NCBI RefSeq assembly: GCF_019891175.1
Contig: NZ_CP072600.1
Coordinates: 682,001 to 746,000, forward strand
Direction: 5' to 3'
Origin: Leptothermofonsia sichuanensis E412
GTDB taxonomy: Bacteria > Cyanobacteriota > Cyanobacteriia > Leptolyngbyales > Leptolyngbyaceae
DNA: 64,000 nt
The notes under the pieces were generated by a model, which was not told the origin of the DNA, ran no database searches, and saw only the letters and a list, made by a program, of their open reading frames with translations. Both the position numbers and the translations under genes were made by a program. Of this stretch, positions 56,040-64,000 are shown piece after piece (positions within the stretch are counted from its first letter, which is position 1; the number at the start of each line of letters is the position of its first letter).

Positions 56040-57833
56040 TCACTTCAAATAAGGAGGGAGAGCAAATTTAGCAATATATTCAGAATGATCTCGACAACGG
56101 TAACGGGGATGGCATTCGTTCATGTCCGTCTTCCAGTTCAACTCCCGCTTTGTCGCATCACAGGATTGGGCGAGCGCCAGGGCAATCAGTGCCGTAGAAA
56201 TCATTTGATAGGTATCCAGATAGAGCGAGATGCCATGCAGTTGTCCTGCAATGGTGCGAATTTGTTTCTGACTACTTTGGGAACGGTTAAAGAATTCGTT
56301 CAATACCGCAGCCTGCGAGTGTTCAGGAGCGGTTTCACTGGCTTTCAAACTGGAGTAAAAGGGAATTGCCGGTGTCTTCTGAGGAGGATAGTTGAGCAAT
56401 TCCATTAAGCGTAACTGCACAGCCCGAATGGTGCGATCGCTCACCCCTAAAGCTCCCAGGGTCAAAATCCCCAGGGCGGTTGAGAGGGCAACATCATACT
56501 TTCCAAAGGAATAATCTGAATTCAGGCTTGCCATCACCTCATTCAGCAGGCGATCGCGCAGTGGAGCAGCCTGTCCATCTTTCCGAATCGCTTCCGCCAG
56601 TACCCAATCCACCAGATAGGGATTGGCAAAATATAGCCCACTCCGTTGTTCAAACCCATCAATTAAATACTCAATCGGAGTTTTCTCAATCAATCCCACT
56701 TCTCGCCGTAACCAGCGCACCAGACAGGTGGTTGCATAATCTGACTGGCACCAGTGACGGCAGCTATCATCGACTACCATCCTGCCAGGTTCCTCTGCCT
56801 CCGACCAGCGTTGAGGGTAGTAGCCACCCTGCCCGTCAGCAAACTGTTCCAGTGCTTCAACGGATGCGGGTTCATGCAATCCCAGCAACACCAGGGCTGA
56901 ATCGGTAGCGGTGATCAGACAATGACTGTGGAATGCCCACAATTCCCCCTGCCGTTGACCCAGTAGATGGGATTGGAGTTGCTGTTGGGCAGCAACCAGT
57001 TCTGGGGGCGCGTCTCCCTCCTGCAAAGCCTGATTCAACGACCGCAGGACAAACCCTAAGGGCACCAGATCTCCGTAGGGAAAAGGTTTTTCGGGGGCTG
57101 GCGGCTGGCAGGTCATACTCAGCGATTTCTGACAGGCAGTTACTGCCAACTTTGCCAGTCCTGTAAAGCATCGCTGCTTCGACCACGCGACCCGCACCTG
57201 GGATGCCTGTAACAAACCAGATTCGATAAACGCATCAATGTTGCCGTGCCGGAAGAAGAAAATGTTGCAGTGGGCTGTGCGACTGAAATGGGACAGAATA
57301 CCTGCATGGATGTGGATGGGTAATCGATTCTGGAACCGTGCCAGGTAGTAGTCTTCCTTCTCCTCTCCACCCAGGAATTTTACCCCCACTGCCTGGAGTA
57401 ACTCGTAATGGTCAAAGCAGGGTTCTTGCTCGAAGATTGCCTGGGCCTGGCCACAGTCCCCTTCTAAGCGCAGATGCAATAGAACAGGGGGAAAGGGCTG
57501 TTCCTCTGCTAACCCTAAACAATCCGCTGCATCAACAGGCACCAGGGACAGACGTTGAGAGTAGCGATTTGCCAGGGAGGCTGGGGTGCGATCGCCATCC
57601 CAGATCTCCCCCGACTCGGCTTCTACCAGCTTCAACCCATTCTGAGCGGCTAAAAACCGTCCCTGGCTTGTCAGCACCACATGGCTATAGGGTTCCAGGG
57701 GTGTCTCTGGCGGCAGATGGTACATTGCCCGAATCGTATTGGCATCGGTCAGTTGACCGATCGCCGACAGGTTGAACAGAACCATCCATTCCAGGGATTC
57801 TGGTAGCAATCTCAGAATTTCAGAAACGAGCAT
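56040..57833 (-). CDS. Large protein of unrecognised family, possible alpha-toroid C-terminal half
   Basis: A 597-residue soluble protein, not recognised. The N-terminal ~250 residues are alpha/beta with several Cys and His (for example HIHAGILSHFSRTAHCNIFF). The C-terminal half is helical with repeats (HCLITATDSALVLLGL, then DGQGGYYPQRW, HWCQSDYATTCLVRWL and LSTALGILTLGALG). It recalls the alpha/alpha-barrel of terpene cyclases and protein prenyltransferases, but no DxDD motif is present; this likeness is inference only. Its start overlaps the stop of the preceding gene by one base (TAATG), so translation is probably coupled. Confidence 0.7.
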   Translation of the reverse strand: MLVSEILRLLPESLEWMVLFNLSAIGQLTDANTIRAMYHLPPETPLEPYSHVVLTSQGRFLAAQNGLKLVEAESGEIWDGDRTPASLANRYSQRLSLVPVDAADCLGLAEEQPFPPVLLHLRLEGDCGQAQAIFEQEPCFDHYELLQAVGVKFLGGEEKEDYYLARFQNRLPIHIHAGILSHFSRTAHCNIFFFRHGNIDAFIESGLLQASQVRVAWSKQRCFTGLAKLAVTACQKSLSMTCQPPAPEKPFPYGDLVPLGFVLRSLNQALQEGDAPPELVAAQQQLQSHLLGQRQGELWAFHSHCLITATDSALVLLGLHEPASVEALEQFADGQGGYYPQRWSEAEEPGRMVVDDSCRHWCQSDYATTCLVRWLRREVGLIEKTPIEYLIDGFEQRSGLYFANPYLVDWVLAEAIRKDGQAAPLRDRLLNEVMASLNSDYSFGKYDVALSTALGILTLGALGVSDRTIRAVQLRLMELLNYPPQKTPAIPFYSSLKASETAPEHSQAAVLNEFFNRSQSSQKQIRTIAGQLHGISLYLDTYQMISTALIALALAQSCDATKRELNWKTDMNECHPRYRCRDHSEYIAKFALPPYLK

Positions 57834-58942
57834 TATTCACCTTTGATTAAGCTACGACTGACATACAAATAAGCCTTGGCTTCCTTCACTTTCGACTCCT
57901 GATACACCAGCTTAATGTGGTGCAAGCCTTTGAAAATGACCCACTCATAGGCGGAACCCAACAACCCGGAAAGTTTACTGATATTTGCGGGCCACAAATC
58001 CGGGTTCATTCGCCTGCGGAGATAACCAGGGTATTGCAATAGTGCTTGATGTTTCTGTGGCAAACAGAAACCCTGCAACACCAGAAAGTCCAGAAACTGA
58101 ATCCAGCGGGGTTCAAATTTTGGTTGCTTTCTTAAATAACATTCCAGCCCAATTTTTGGCAGAACGCGATCGCTGATATCAATATCCAGGTCAATGCGAT
58201 CGACTCGATTAGATAGATCATTCAGTAATGTCTGGAGCGCATCCCCATCTCCCTGCCAACCGATACAACTGAGATACGGCACAATCGCAGCAGGTGCAAT
58301 ATCCCGGATACAAAGCCGCACCCCATCCCACTGACGTGCCAGCATTAAACCAATCTGGAATACATAAGCCTGCTCAGGAAGATGCTCAAAGCAGCGCATC
58401 AGATTAGTTTTGAGTGATTCCGATACGGGTTGCCCCAGTAACAAAACTAACGCTTGCTGCCACACCCAGGCATGGGGATGGTTCTCTTCAACCGCTGGAG
58501 CAGCAAACAGAGGGGAAGGTCCAAAAAAAGCGCTGGGCACCGGAATGGATTTGGCATTGGGTTCGGCAACATCAAACTCTAACCAGACATTCTGCACCTT
58601 CTCATAAAGGGGAGAAATCTCACTCTCCCAGTTCGTACTAAACTCCCGGATGCACTGCCACACCGGATGATCAAAGAGTTCTTCAGGTAAATCAATTCCA
58701 TAGGCATTGGCAGCCAGAACCCGTCGTCCCGCTTCAGAGGCATCAGCACAAACTAGAAAATCTGCGTTGGCTTCCGGTTGCCCTAAGCGGCATTCAAATC
58801 CAAAAAAGGTGGTGACCGCGCTGGGTAGTACCTGACCGAGCGGCAAAATCCGCGCCCACTGCTCCTCACTGATGAGGGCGATCGGGATATTTGCCTGCAT
58901 CAACCTCAGATAATCCGTTAGAGAGTCTGTTGCCATGACCAT
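57833..58942 (-). CDS. Protein of unrecognised family, second gene of the oxygenase run
   Basis: A 369-residue soluble protein, not recognised. It has a helical N-terminus (TDSLTDYLRLMQANIPIALI), a Pro-rich central linker (PNAKSIPVPSAFFGPSPLFA) and a well-ordered C-terminal half with VRLCIRDIAPAAIVPYLSCI, then RIDLDIDISDRVLPKIGLEC and WIQFLDFLVLQGFCLPQKHQ. The strand-helix pattern suggests a repeated alpha/beta fold. ATG 58942 is used; an ATG two codons later is possible. It overlaps the next gene by one base and follows the oxygenase gene by 47 nt. Confidence 0.7.
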   Translation of the reverse strand: MVMATDSLTDYLRLMQANIPIALISEEQWARILPLGQVLPSAVTTFFGFECRLGQPEANADFLVCADASEAGRRVLAANAYGIDLPEELFDHPVWQCIREFSTNWESEISPLYEKVQNVWLEFDVAEPNAKSIPVPSAFFGPSPLFAAPAVEENHPHAWVWQQALVLLLGQPVSESLKTNLMRCFEHLPEQAYVFQIGLMLARQWDGVRLCIRDIAPAAIVPYLSCIGWQGDGDALQTLLNDLSNRVDRIDLDIDISDRVLPKIGLECYLRKQPKFEPRWIQFLDFLVLQGFCLPQKHQALLQYPGYLRRRMNPDLWPANISKLSGLLGSAYEWVIFKGLHHIKLVYQESKVKEAKAYLYVSRSLIKGE

Positions 58943-58989
58943 AGTTTGTGCCGCACTACAGAAACCAATGTAAATGCAGTATTCCCCTA

Positions 58990-59610
58990 TTACTCAACTA
59001 AATCTTGACGACTGGAAGATTTGATCTCAAACTCAGGCACTTTAATAAGGTACTCCTCTGGTAAGTTGTACTGCTCACAGATCAAACTCATCCGAGCATG
59101 ACCCGTTTGGACAGGGGTGACAGAATGTAGAACCCAGCCTAAAAAGTGTACTAGCGTATTCGTTTCTGGCTCAACATGCCAGACAGACTTATCTTCCTGC
59201 AAAATTAGCTGTCCGCCCTGTAAGTCATTTGGGACGCAGATATATAACACACTCACTAAGCGAGGAGTTACCCACTCCATAAAATAGGAAGACAGGCTGC
59301 AATCAACATGTTCTTCTATACACGAATTTCCCTCTAACACCAGAGGATTTAGATAAAAGGCATTACATACTGGCATTAGCGCTTTTTCTAAGTATGGCTT
59401 GAAGTAAGGAAAATTCTGTTCAACCTGGCTGATACCAGAGCGTTTGAAAACAACAGAAAAGCCTTTTGTTGAAACAAACCGATCGCTAAGCTGACTCGTT
59501 CCTAAATATGGGCTTTCAAGGATTTCCTCCTTTAATGCCTGAAGTTCTTCCAGTGATAGAAAGTTTGGCTTTCTGGTATAACACTTTTTAGTACTGTTTG
59601 AGTTAGCCAT
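58990..59610 (-). CDS. 2-oxoglutarate/Fe(II)-dependent oxygenase, prolyl-4-hydroxylase-like
   Basis: A 206-residue enzyme with the double-stranded beta-helix facial triad. HVD gives H101 and D103, H162 is in LGWVLHSVTPV, and R173 in HARMSLI binds the 2-oxoglutarate carboxylate. QGGQLILQED and NTLVHF are typical of the P4Hc group. Such enzymes hydroxylate peptides or small molecules. Within this run it is the most clearly assignable enzyme and presumably hydroxylates the pathway's substrate. The ATG at 59610 is used; upstream lies a 337-bp gap with short frames. Confidence 0.85.
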   Translation of the reverse strand: MANSNSTKKCYTRKPNFLSLEELQALKEEILESPYLGTSQLSDRFVSTKGFSVVFKRSGISQVEQNFPYFKPYLEKALMPVCNAFYLNPLVLEGNSCIEEHVDCSLSSYFMEWVTPRLVSVLYICVPNDLQGGQLILQEDKSVWHVEPETNTLVHFLGWVLHSVTPVQTGHARMSLICEQYNLPEEYLIKVPEFEIKSSSRQDLVE

Positions 59611-59947
59611 CGTTAAAGAGTTACTTTTTATTAGCGAAATGCCGTTCGAGGTTCTCTAATTCCCAGGAATTCCACAATAGCCATTGCCTGAATATATCCC
59701 TCAGAAAACCTCTGGAGAAATGTAAGATCTGTTGGATAGACGGCTGGATCTTCTGGATCCTGGCAAAGGTAAAAAGTCCGGGCTTCTTGATATCAACCCA
59801 TTGCAAATGAATAAAACGTCTGCCGATGATCCCTACTTTGTTAATTTAAAGGCTTACACTTTTTGGGATCAGTTTCAAAACCAATTAAGCAGCAATCTTC
59901 CTGATCAAACAGCAGAAAGCAAAAAGATCAAGCTCCTCCAAGCTCTT
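59611..59947. other. Gap between oxygenase and second MBL gene with short reading frames
   Basis: On the minus strand (the direction of the locus) a 61-codon frame runs 59621-59806 from a TTG (MQWVDIKKPGLFTFARIQKI). A 17-codon frame, MAIVEFLGIREPRTAFR, starts at 59682. On the plus strand, a frame starting at ATG 59807 (MNKTSADDPYFVNLKAYTFW) looks equally protein-like but runs antisense into the MBL gene. None has a good ribosome site. A short precursor or leader peptide is possible but unproved. Confidence 0.4.
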
Positions 59948-61414
59948 CTAATTCGTAACCCAATTACCGGGCTTCAGGCTCCATTCTCCACTTCTCTGGA
60001 TAAGATATCCATCTCCAATCGTCCAGGGAACCACTTGAGTAGAAGCACCCAGCGCTTGCAGGGCAGCCTCAACCTGGGGAATCAAGGTCCTATCCCCCAC
60101 ACCGGGTTGTCCTACTTCTGCCCAACTATCCGCATAGGGAAGGCAGGCTTTGGCTCCAACAATAGCGCACAACCCGGCGACCCCCTGGGGTCCTAACAAG
60201 GCAACATAGGCTCCTTCTGGTTTGTTGGTGACGGAGAAAATGCGAGGATTGCTCAGTAAGTTGGCAACGATATCAATTCCCCAGGCGGATAGATCGGTAC
60301 CAATGGAATTGTAGGAAAGCGGTTGGAAATTGCTGATCACGAGGTCAATAGAACCAAACTGCTGCTTGACATACTCCGCCACTTCCAGCATAGAACCCAT
60401 CGGGTCTTGACCGGAGTCAATCAGTAGCCAGGACTTGTAGTATTCAGTATTCAGGAGATAGGTGTTTCCCCAATTTCTCAGATCTGGATGAACAGGTTCG
60501 TTGAATTCTGGAACCAGGGGCTGCTCCCCATAAAAGGGAAGCACATGCACATCGATATCTCCCACTCGAATTGGATCAGCATACCAATCCACCGCAATCA
60601 CATTGGTAAAGCCCAAATCCTGCAGCCGATCAGCCATATCCTCACACATGATCGATGCCCGTGGCACTTTGGGGACGAAGATGGGGATGTCCGGTGGAAA
60701 CATCATCAGGGTGGGATAGTGCCAGTGATCATAGTGGGGATGGGAAATTAAAATACCATCGACCAATCCTTCAAGCTGCGATCGCGTAATATCTGTCTTC
60801 AACTCTGGAATTCCATAATTGGAATGGAGATGGGGGTCAACCAGAATCCCAGTGGTTTTGGTGCGATAGAGTAATGCTGCGTGTTGTAATCGGTAAACTC
60901 CAGGTGCATCTGGATGAATACCTGGGTGAGCGGGCGGTTGCTCTTTGACAATGCTGCATTGAATCCACTGATTCAACAATTGAACCATCGGTTCATCAAG
61001 CTGCTGGCAGATTTGCTCATAGGTCAGGTTCGATTGCCCACATAAGTGAAGCAATTGGTGAATCTTTGGCAAGATTTCCTTATCCTGAATAACCTGTACT
61101 CCACTTTTATTCAGAAAATCAGGGAAACGCGCATTGTTATACGCGATACATAGCAGCGGATTTTGTTGCGGAAATAGAACGCGCTCTTTAAGGCTAAAGG
61201 TCTCTTCAATATGACTTGAGCCAATATTGAACAGTTTTTCAGAAATAGCAGGGTATCTTTCTACAGCTTGATTAATAGACTGTGCCAAATTTTGGCATTC
61301 AACAAAATGGTTAAGAATTTGCTGAATAAATGGTTGAATAGCAATACAAATTTGATCATTGGCATTTACGGGACGAAGTTGTGCTCCTCGACAAAAGGAG
61401 ATGAAATTAGCCAT
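59948..61414 (-). CDS. Metallo-beta-lactamase-fold protein with N-terminal extension
   Basis: A 488-residue protein. Residues 1-165 are a helical extension ending in a small winged-helix-like stretch (LTYEQICQQLDEPMVQLLNQ). From 172 a metallo-beta-lactamase fold follows: YRLQHAALLYRTKTTGILVD, the metal motif SHPHYDH (H225, H227, D229, H230), FVPKVPRASIM, VHVLPFYGEQP and the later acidic ligand in LLIDSGQD. The C-terminal ~120 residues are Gly/Ala-rich. It is quite different from the MBL protein at 54557, so the two are not recent duplicates. It is probably the first gene of the locus. The substrate is unknown. Confidence 0.8.
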   Translation of the reverse strand: MANFISFCRGAQLRPVNANDQICIAIQPFIQQILNHFVECQNLAQSINQAVERYPAISEKLFNIGSSHIEETFSLKERVLFPQQNPLLCIAYNNARFPDFLNKSGVQVIQDKEILPKIHQLLHLCGQSNLTYEQICQQLDEPMVQLLNQWIQCSIVKEQPPAHPGIHPDAPGVYRLQHAALLYRTKTTGILVDPHLHSNYGIPELKTDITRSQLEGLVDGILISHPHYDHWHYPTLMMFPPDIPIFVPKVPRASIMCEDMADRLQDLGFTNVIAVDWYADPIRVGDIDVHVLPFYGEQPLVPEFNEPVHPDLRNWGNTYLLNTEYYKSWLLIDSGQDPMGSMLEVAEYVKQQFGSIDLVISNFQPLSYNSIGTDLSAWGIDIVANLLSNPRIFSVTNKPEGAYVALLGPQGVAGLCAIVGAKACLPYADSWAEVGQPGVGDRTLIPQVEAALQALGASTQVVPWTIGDGYLIQRSGEWSLKPGNWVTN

Positions 61415-61525
61415 AGGGGGAAACCAGTGAAGGGGCTGAACAAGAGGAACAGGAGGGGATTCAAGCTTTGCCAGCCTCTCTAACCACGTATAGCAGTCCT
61501 AAATCAGTTGTGAGAGTGAGAGGCT

Positions 61526-61562
61526 TTGTGAGAAAAGATTTCTGGGGAATCCTTTCTCACAA
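61526..61562. repeat. Imperfect long hairpin
   Basis: TTGTGAGAAAAGATTTC pairs with GAATCCTTTCTCACAA with a bulge, around a short TGGG loop. It lies about 110 bases upstream of the MBL gene start. It could be a regulatory structure or another spacer repeat. Confidence 0.5.
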
Positions 61563-61605
61563 TCCAGATAGGATCGCTATATATCGATGGAATAACGTAA
61601 AACGA

Positions 61606-61791
61606 ATGGCAAAGTTTTTTATTTATCTCACCGTAATTCTTGTGGATGTTGTGGTTTTGGAGACTGGGGTAAATACTGAATTTGCTCGTCAGACGGCGGA
61701 GACAGCTCGTGGATATCCTTACAAACATCGAACTTCTAGAACGCCGGTACAGAAATCGGATTTCTTCTCTCGGATACCCGGGTTTCGTTGA
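61606..61791 (+). CDS. Possible small membrane or exported protein, 61 aa
   Basis: The ATG at 61606 opens a frame whose first ~22 residues (MAKFFIYLTVILVDVVVLET) look like a signal anchor. The rest is basic and runs into a mobile-type repeat (61732-61844), so the C-terminus is encoded by the repeat. No ribosome site beyond AAAACGA. It could be the surviving start of a truncated gene. Weak call. Confidence 0.25.
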   Translation: MAKFFIYLTVILVDVVVLETGVNTEFARQTAETARGYPYKHRTSRTPVQKSDFFSRIPGFR

Positions 61792-61844
61792 ATTTCTCAT
61801 CAGAAATCCGATTTCTTGGGATTCTGAACCGATGCTCTAGAAGC
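61732..61844. repeat. 113-bp element with terminal inverted repeats
   Basis: ACTTCTAGAACGCCGGTACA at the left matches the complement of the right end (AGAACCGATGCTCTAGAAGC region) over about 20 bp. Inside, CAGAAATCGGATTTCTT and CAGAAATCCGATTTCTT are near-identical, each partly palindromic. AGAAA(C/T)CGG-type repeats are frequent in cyanobacterial spacers. Confidence 0.6.
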
Positions 61845-61949
61845 TGCTATCAGTCTCAAGCAAAAAACTGCTTCCAGGGGAGAATACAGATCCCAGCAGC
61901 CAGACTTAAGTTCCTGTCCTCTGGAGGACACATTCCTTCCAGGTTCTTC

Positions 61950-62009
61950 AGATCTCCAACTTCTTCCAGAAGTTGGAGATCTTTAAGCCCTTATGTCAGT
62001 GCCATTCAA
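61950..62009. repeat. Family E element, right half (copy 2)
   Basis: It carries the same hairpin (AGATCTCCAACTTCT/AGAAGTTGGAGATCT, loop TCC), a TTTAAG stretch and the right inverted repeat TCAGTGCCATTCAA as the element at 54402-54497. The left inverted repeat is absent. It lies just downstream of the cyclase gene's stop, where the hairpin could terminate it. Confidence 0.7.
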
Positions 62010-62021
62010 ATTAGACCCCGA

Positions 62022-63533
62022 TTATTTCTCGCTAAATGCCCAAACGCCATTCCAGTTTTCAGGTACTCCCCATTCCTTTAATATTTCGACTCGTTCTAAA
62101 TAGAGTTTGGCAGTCTTATCGGTTGGATTGACGGCGAGGACTTTTTCAAAGGAAGCCGTTGCCCCTGCCAGATCTCCAGCACGATAGCCCTCTAATCCCT
62201 GTTCAAAGTCGGGTTGGGTTTGCAATTTGAGCGATCGCACCGCTTCCACTTCAGCATCCAGAATTTCGTAGACCGCGATCGGTTCATTGCGTCCCTTGAC
62301 GATCGCCCGGTCCAGAAAGCGGATTTGATAATCTTCAGGATGACTGAGGTGTTCGAATGCCTGATCAGACAACAGGAGCGACACCCCATAGAACTTGGTC
62401 AATCCTTCCAGGCGAGCCGTTAAGTTTACGTTGTCCGAGAACGCATCTCCCTGCATTCGATTGACTTCTCCCACCATCCCCAGCATCATGTGGCCCACAT
62501 GAACGCCAATACCGACATGAATAGGAATCAATCCCTCCTGTTGTCGTTCCTGGTTGTAATCCTCAACTGCCCTGAACATGGCAATTCCGGCGGCGATCGC
62601 ATCATCTGCCCCTTCTGGAAAGACTGCCATCATGCCATCGCCCAGGAATTTTACAATCAAGCCATGATTATTGCGAATCTCAGGGCTGACCCGTTTCAGG
62701 TAAGCATTGACAAAAGCAAAGTTTTCCTTTGGAGTCATCGTTTCCGACAGCGTGGTGAAAGAGCGAATATCCGAAAACATGACTGCCATAACTTTGCTGA
62801 CATGGTCACCCAACTGCACATCCGTAATGCTCTTTTTCCGGAGAAATCGCAGGTATTCATTTGGGACAAAGCGACTGTAGGCACCCAAAAGCTCTTCCAA
62901 CTTCTGGTTCGTTTCCATCATTTCTTTTTCCCGCGCTTTCACCGTCTTCACCATGTGGGTGAAAACTCGCGCCAACTGACCTAATTCATCACTGCGCTGA
63001 GCAACTTCCGCCAGCTTATCGGGCTGAAAAGCATCCCGTTCCACATCAGAGGCCGCTGTTGTGACTTTGCCAACCTGCTCAATGTATGCCGCCTGCCGCA
63101 GGATTTCAGCTTTAAACAGGGCTTCCGCTTCCTGGCGCTTTAAGAAGTTGACATAGGCTTTGGAGTGGTAACGAATCCGGGCAATTAATTCTTTGGCATC
63201 CGGTAACTTAACCAGATAGTCATTTGCTCCCAATTCAAATGCCTTCGCCTTGATGATGGGATCTTCCTTACTCGACAGCACAATCAGCGGGGTATAGCAG
63301 GTGGGCGTATCTTTTGATCTGAAAAACTCTACCAGCAGCAGCCCTTCCATCTGGGGCATCACCAGATCCTGCAAAATCACGGTTGGCTGACAGTTGGCAG
63401 CCGCTTTTAATGCCTGAGTGGGGTCAGCACAATAATGAAAAGCGATGTCTTTTTCCGGTGCCAGCATCCGCCGAATCGCTTCCGCAATCATGGATTGATC
63501 GTCAATCAGTAGAACCGTAATTTGCTCGTCCAT
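62022..63533 (-). CDS. Response regulator with adenylate/guanylate cyclase domain and TPR-like tail
   Basis: A 503-residue signalling protein. It has a receiver domain (1-125) with phosphoacceptor D56 in VILQDLVMPQMEG and the conserved Lys in LSSKED. A coiled-coil linker (130-225) with a HAMP-like DELGQLARVFTHMV follows. The class III cyclase domain (245-425) has VMFSDIRSFTTLSETM and VKFLGDGMMAVFP (the two metal Asp), and QGDAFSDNVNLTARLEGLTK. A short TPR-like helical tail follows (GYRAGDLAGATASFEKVLAVN). Nucleotide specificity could not be settled from the sequence. It is 19 nt downstream of the cheB-like gene, so output is probably coupled to a chemotaxis-like system. Confidence 0.92.
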   Translation of the reverse strand: MDEQITVLLIDDQSMIAEAIRRMLAPEKDIAFHYCADPTQALKAAANCQPTVILQDLVMPQMEGLLLVEFFRSKDTPTCYTPLIVLSSKEDPIIKAKAFELGANDYLVKLPDAKELIARIRYHSKAYVNFLKRQEAEALFKAEILRQAAYIEQVGKVTTAASDVERDAFQPDKLAEVAQRSDELGQLARVFTHMVKTVKAREKEMMETNQKLEELLGAYSRFVPNEYLRFLRKKSITDVQLGDHVSKVMAVMFSDIRSFTTLSETMTPKENFAFVNAYLKRVSPEIRNNHGLIVKFLGDGMMAVFPEGADDAIAAGIAMFRAVEDYNQERQQEGLIPIHVGIGVHVGHMMLGMVGEVNRMQGDAFSDNVNLTARLEGLTKFYGVSLLLSDQAFEHLSHPEDYQIRFLDRAIVKGRNEPIAVYEILDAEVEAVRSLKLQTQPDFEQGLEGYRAGDLAGATASFEKVLAVNPTDKTAKLYLERVEILKEWGVPENWNGVWAFSEK

Positions 63534-63552
63534 GAGGTGATTGGGTTAAGAA

Positions 63553-64000
63553 TTAACGTTTCGATTTGAGTGCCTGCACCAGAACTGTGGCGATCGCATC
63601 CGGTGACAACACCTCCACCGCCGCATTCAGTTCCACCGCCGCTCTGGGCATGCCGTAGACTACACAACTCTCTTTATCCTGCGCAATGGTGTGCCAGCCC
63701 CTTGCGCGCAGGGCACTCAAGCCTTCAGCTCCATCACGCCCCATCCCGGTTAGCAAAACGGCAGTACCTCGTCTGGTCCAGTGTTCAGCCAGGCTTTTGA
63801 AGAATACATCCACCGAGGGGCGGTAGGGGTAGTCGATGGGATCCGTGGTATAGCCCAGGGTCAGATCCGATCTGACATACAGGTGATCATTGGTTCCTGC
63901 CACCAGAATCGTTCCCGGTTCCAGCGCGTCACCAGCTCTGGCAACCCGGACGGGCAGAGCAACTTGTTGATTCAGCCAGGACACCAAACCCGCAGAAAAT
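63553..64000 (-). CDS. cheB: CheB-type protein-glutamate methylesterase (5' end outside window)
   Basis: The C-terminal part of a CheB methylesterase domain, open through the window end. [20 protein letters not shown] contains the catalytic Asp and [20 protein letters not shown] is the family's conserved block. [15 protein letters not shown] and [14 protein letters not shown] also fit. CheB demethylates chemoreceptor glutamates. The catalytic Ser and His and any receiver domain lie outside. It precedes the cyclase response regulator by 19 nt in the same direction, so a chemotaxis-like operon probably extends to the right. Confidence 0.93.
   Translation of the reverse strand, partial: FSAGLVSWLNQQVALPVRVARAGDALEPGTILVAGTNDHLYVRSDLTLGYTTDPIDYPYRPSVDVFFKSLAEHWTRRGTAVLLTGMGRDGAEGLSALRARGWHTIAQDKESCVVYGMPRAAVELNAAVEVLSPDAIATVLVQALKSKR

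Larger units (their letters stand above)
61415..62021. other. Repeat-rich spacer
   Basis: It contains a long hairpin (61526-61562), a possible 61-codon membrane-protein frame (61606-61791, MAKFFIYLTVILVDVVVLET), an element with ~20-bp terminal inverted repeats (61732-61844) and the right half of a family E element (61950-62009). The promoter of the MBL gene at 61414 should be in the left part. Confidence 0.55.

Noticed and set aside
59732-60196. 154-codon plus-strand frame across the MBL gene end
   Set aside because: Its second half is antisense to conserved MBL sequence. Only the part from 59807 to about 59960 is protein-like, which was noted in the gap entry but not called as a gene.
54557-61414. 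Assignment of the locus to a known RiPP or terpene cluster
   Set aside because: No precursor peptide, YcaO, LanM, radical SAM or cyclase motif could be shown; the likenesses are too general to name a class.

Overview
The window is chromosomal DNA of a cyanobacterium. It has many HIP1 octamers (GCGATCGC) in genes and spacers, a cyAbrB-type regulator, the NblS partner SipA, a high-light-inducible protein, the Mo-nitrogenase C-terminal family, DUF1830 and DUF2949 proteins, and a cyanobacterial NDH-2. The genus cannot be fixed from sequence alone. A filamentous Leptolyngbya/Oscillatoria-like strain is a reasonable guess. No rRNA, tRNA, CRISPR array or intact transposase was found.

Layout. 1-20109: mostly housekeeping and redox genes: cyAbrB, sdhB-hli, ilvA, DAHP synthase, a D-ribulokinase-like FGGY kinase, NDH-2, a pentapeptide protein, a CDGSH-pirin-glutathionyl-hydroquinone reductase run, enolase and sipA. 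The spacers hold miniature inverted-repeat elements and a WD40 pseudogene. 20229-40015: two giant convergent genes (about 3121 and 2515 codons) for extracellular-type repeat proteins with the same N-terminal architecture, enclosing a membrane pentapeptide protein and a family-2 glycosyltransferase. 40427-43846: an ABC exporter of the type I secretion kind with a degenerate C39 domain, plus a parvulin-type isomerase, the likely export machinery for such proteins. 44284-47269: 1-Cys peroxiredoxin, cysteine synthase, a GIY-YIG protein and a small partner. 47408-52283: an exopolysaccharide export set (Wza-like, Wzc-like, YdcF-like). 52650-54401: a membrane Ser/Thr kinase with an unusual C-terminal half.

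54557-61414 is the most novel-looking part: a same-strand run of two different metallo-beta-lactamase-fold proteins, a 2-oxoglutarate/Fe(II) oxygenase and two large proteins of no recognised family, with a 337-bp gap containing short reading frames. It looks like a small biosynthetic or modification locus, with no product predictable from sequence. 62022-64000: a response regulator with a nucleotide cyclase domain followed by a CheB-type methylesterase cut by the window end.

A second theme is the number of short non-coding elements with terminal inverted repeats: at least five families are visible. One supplies the 3' end of a protease gene, and another abuts a decayed WD40 gene.
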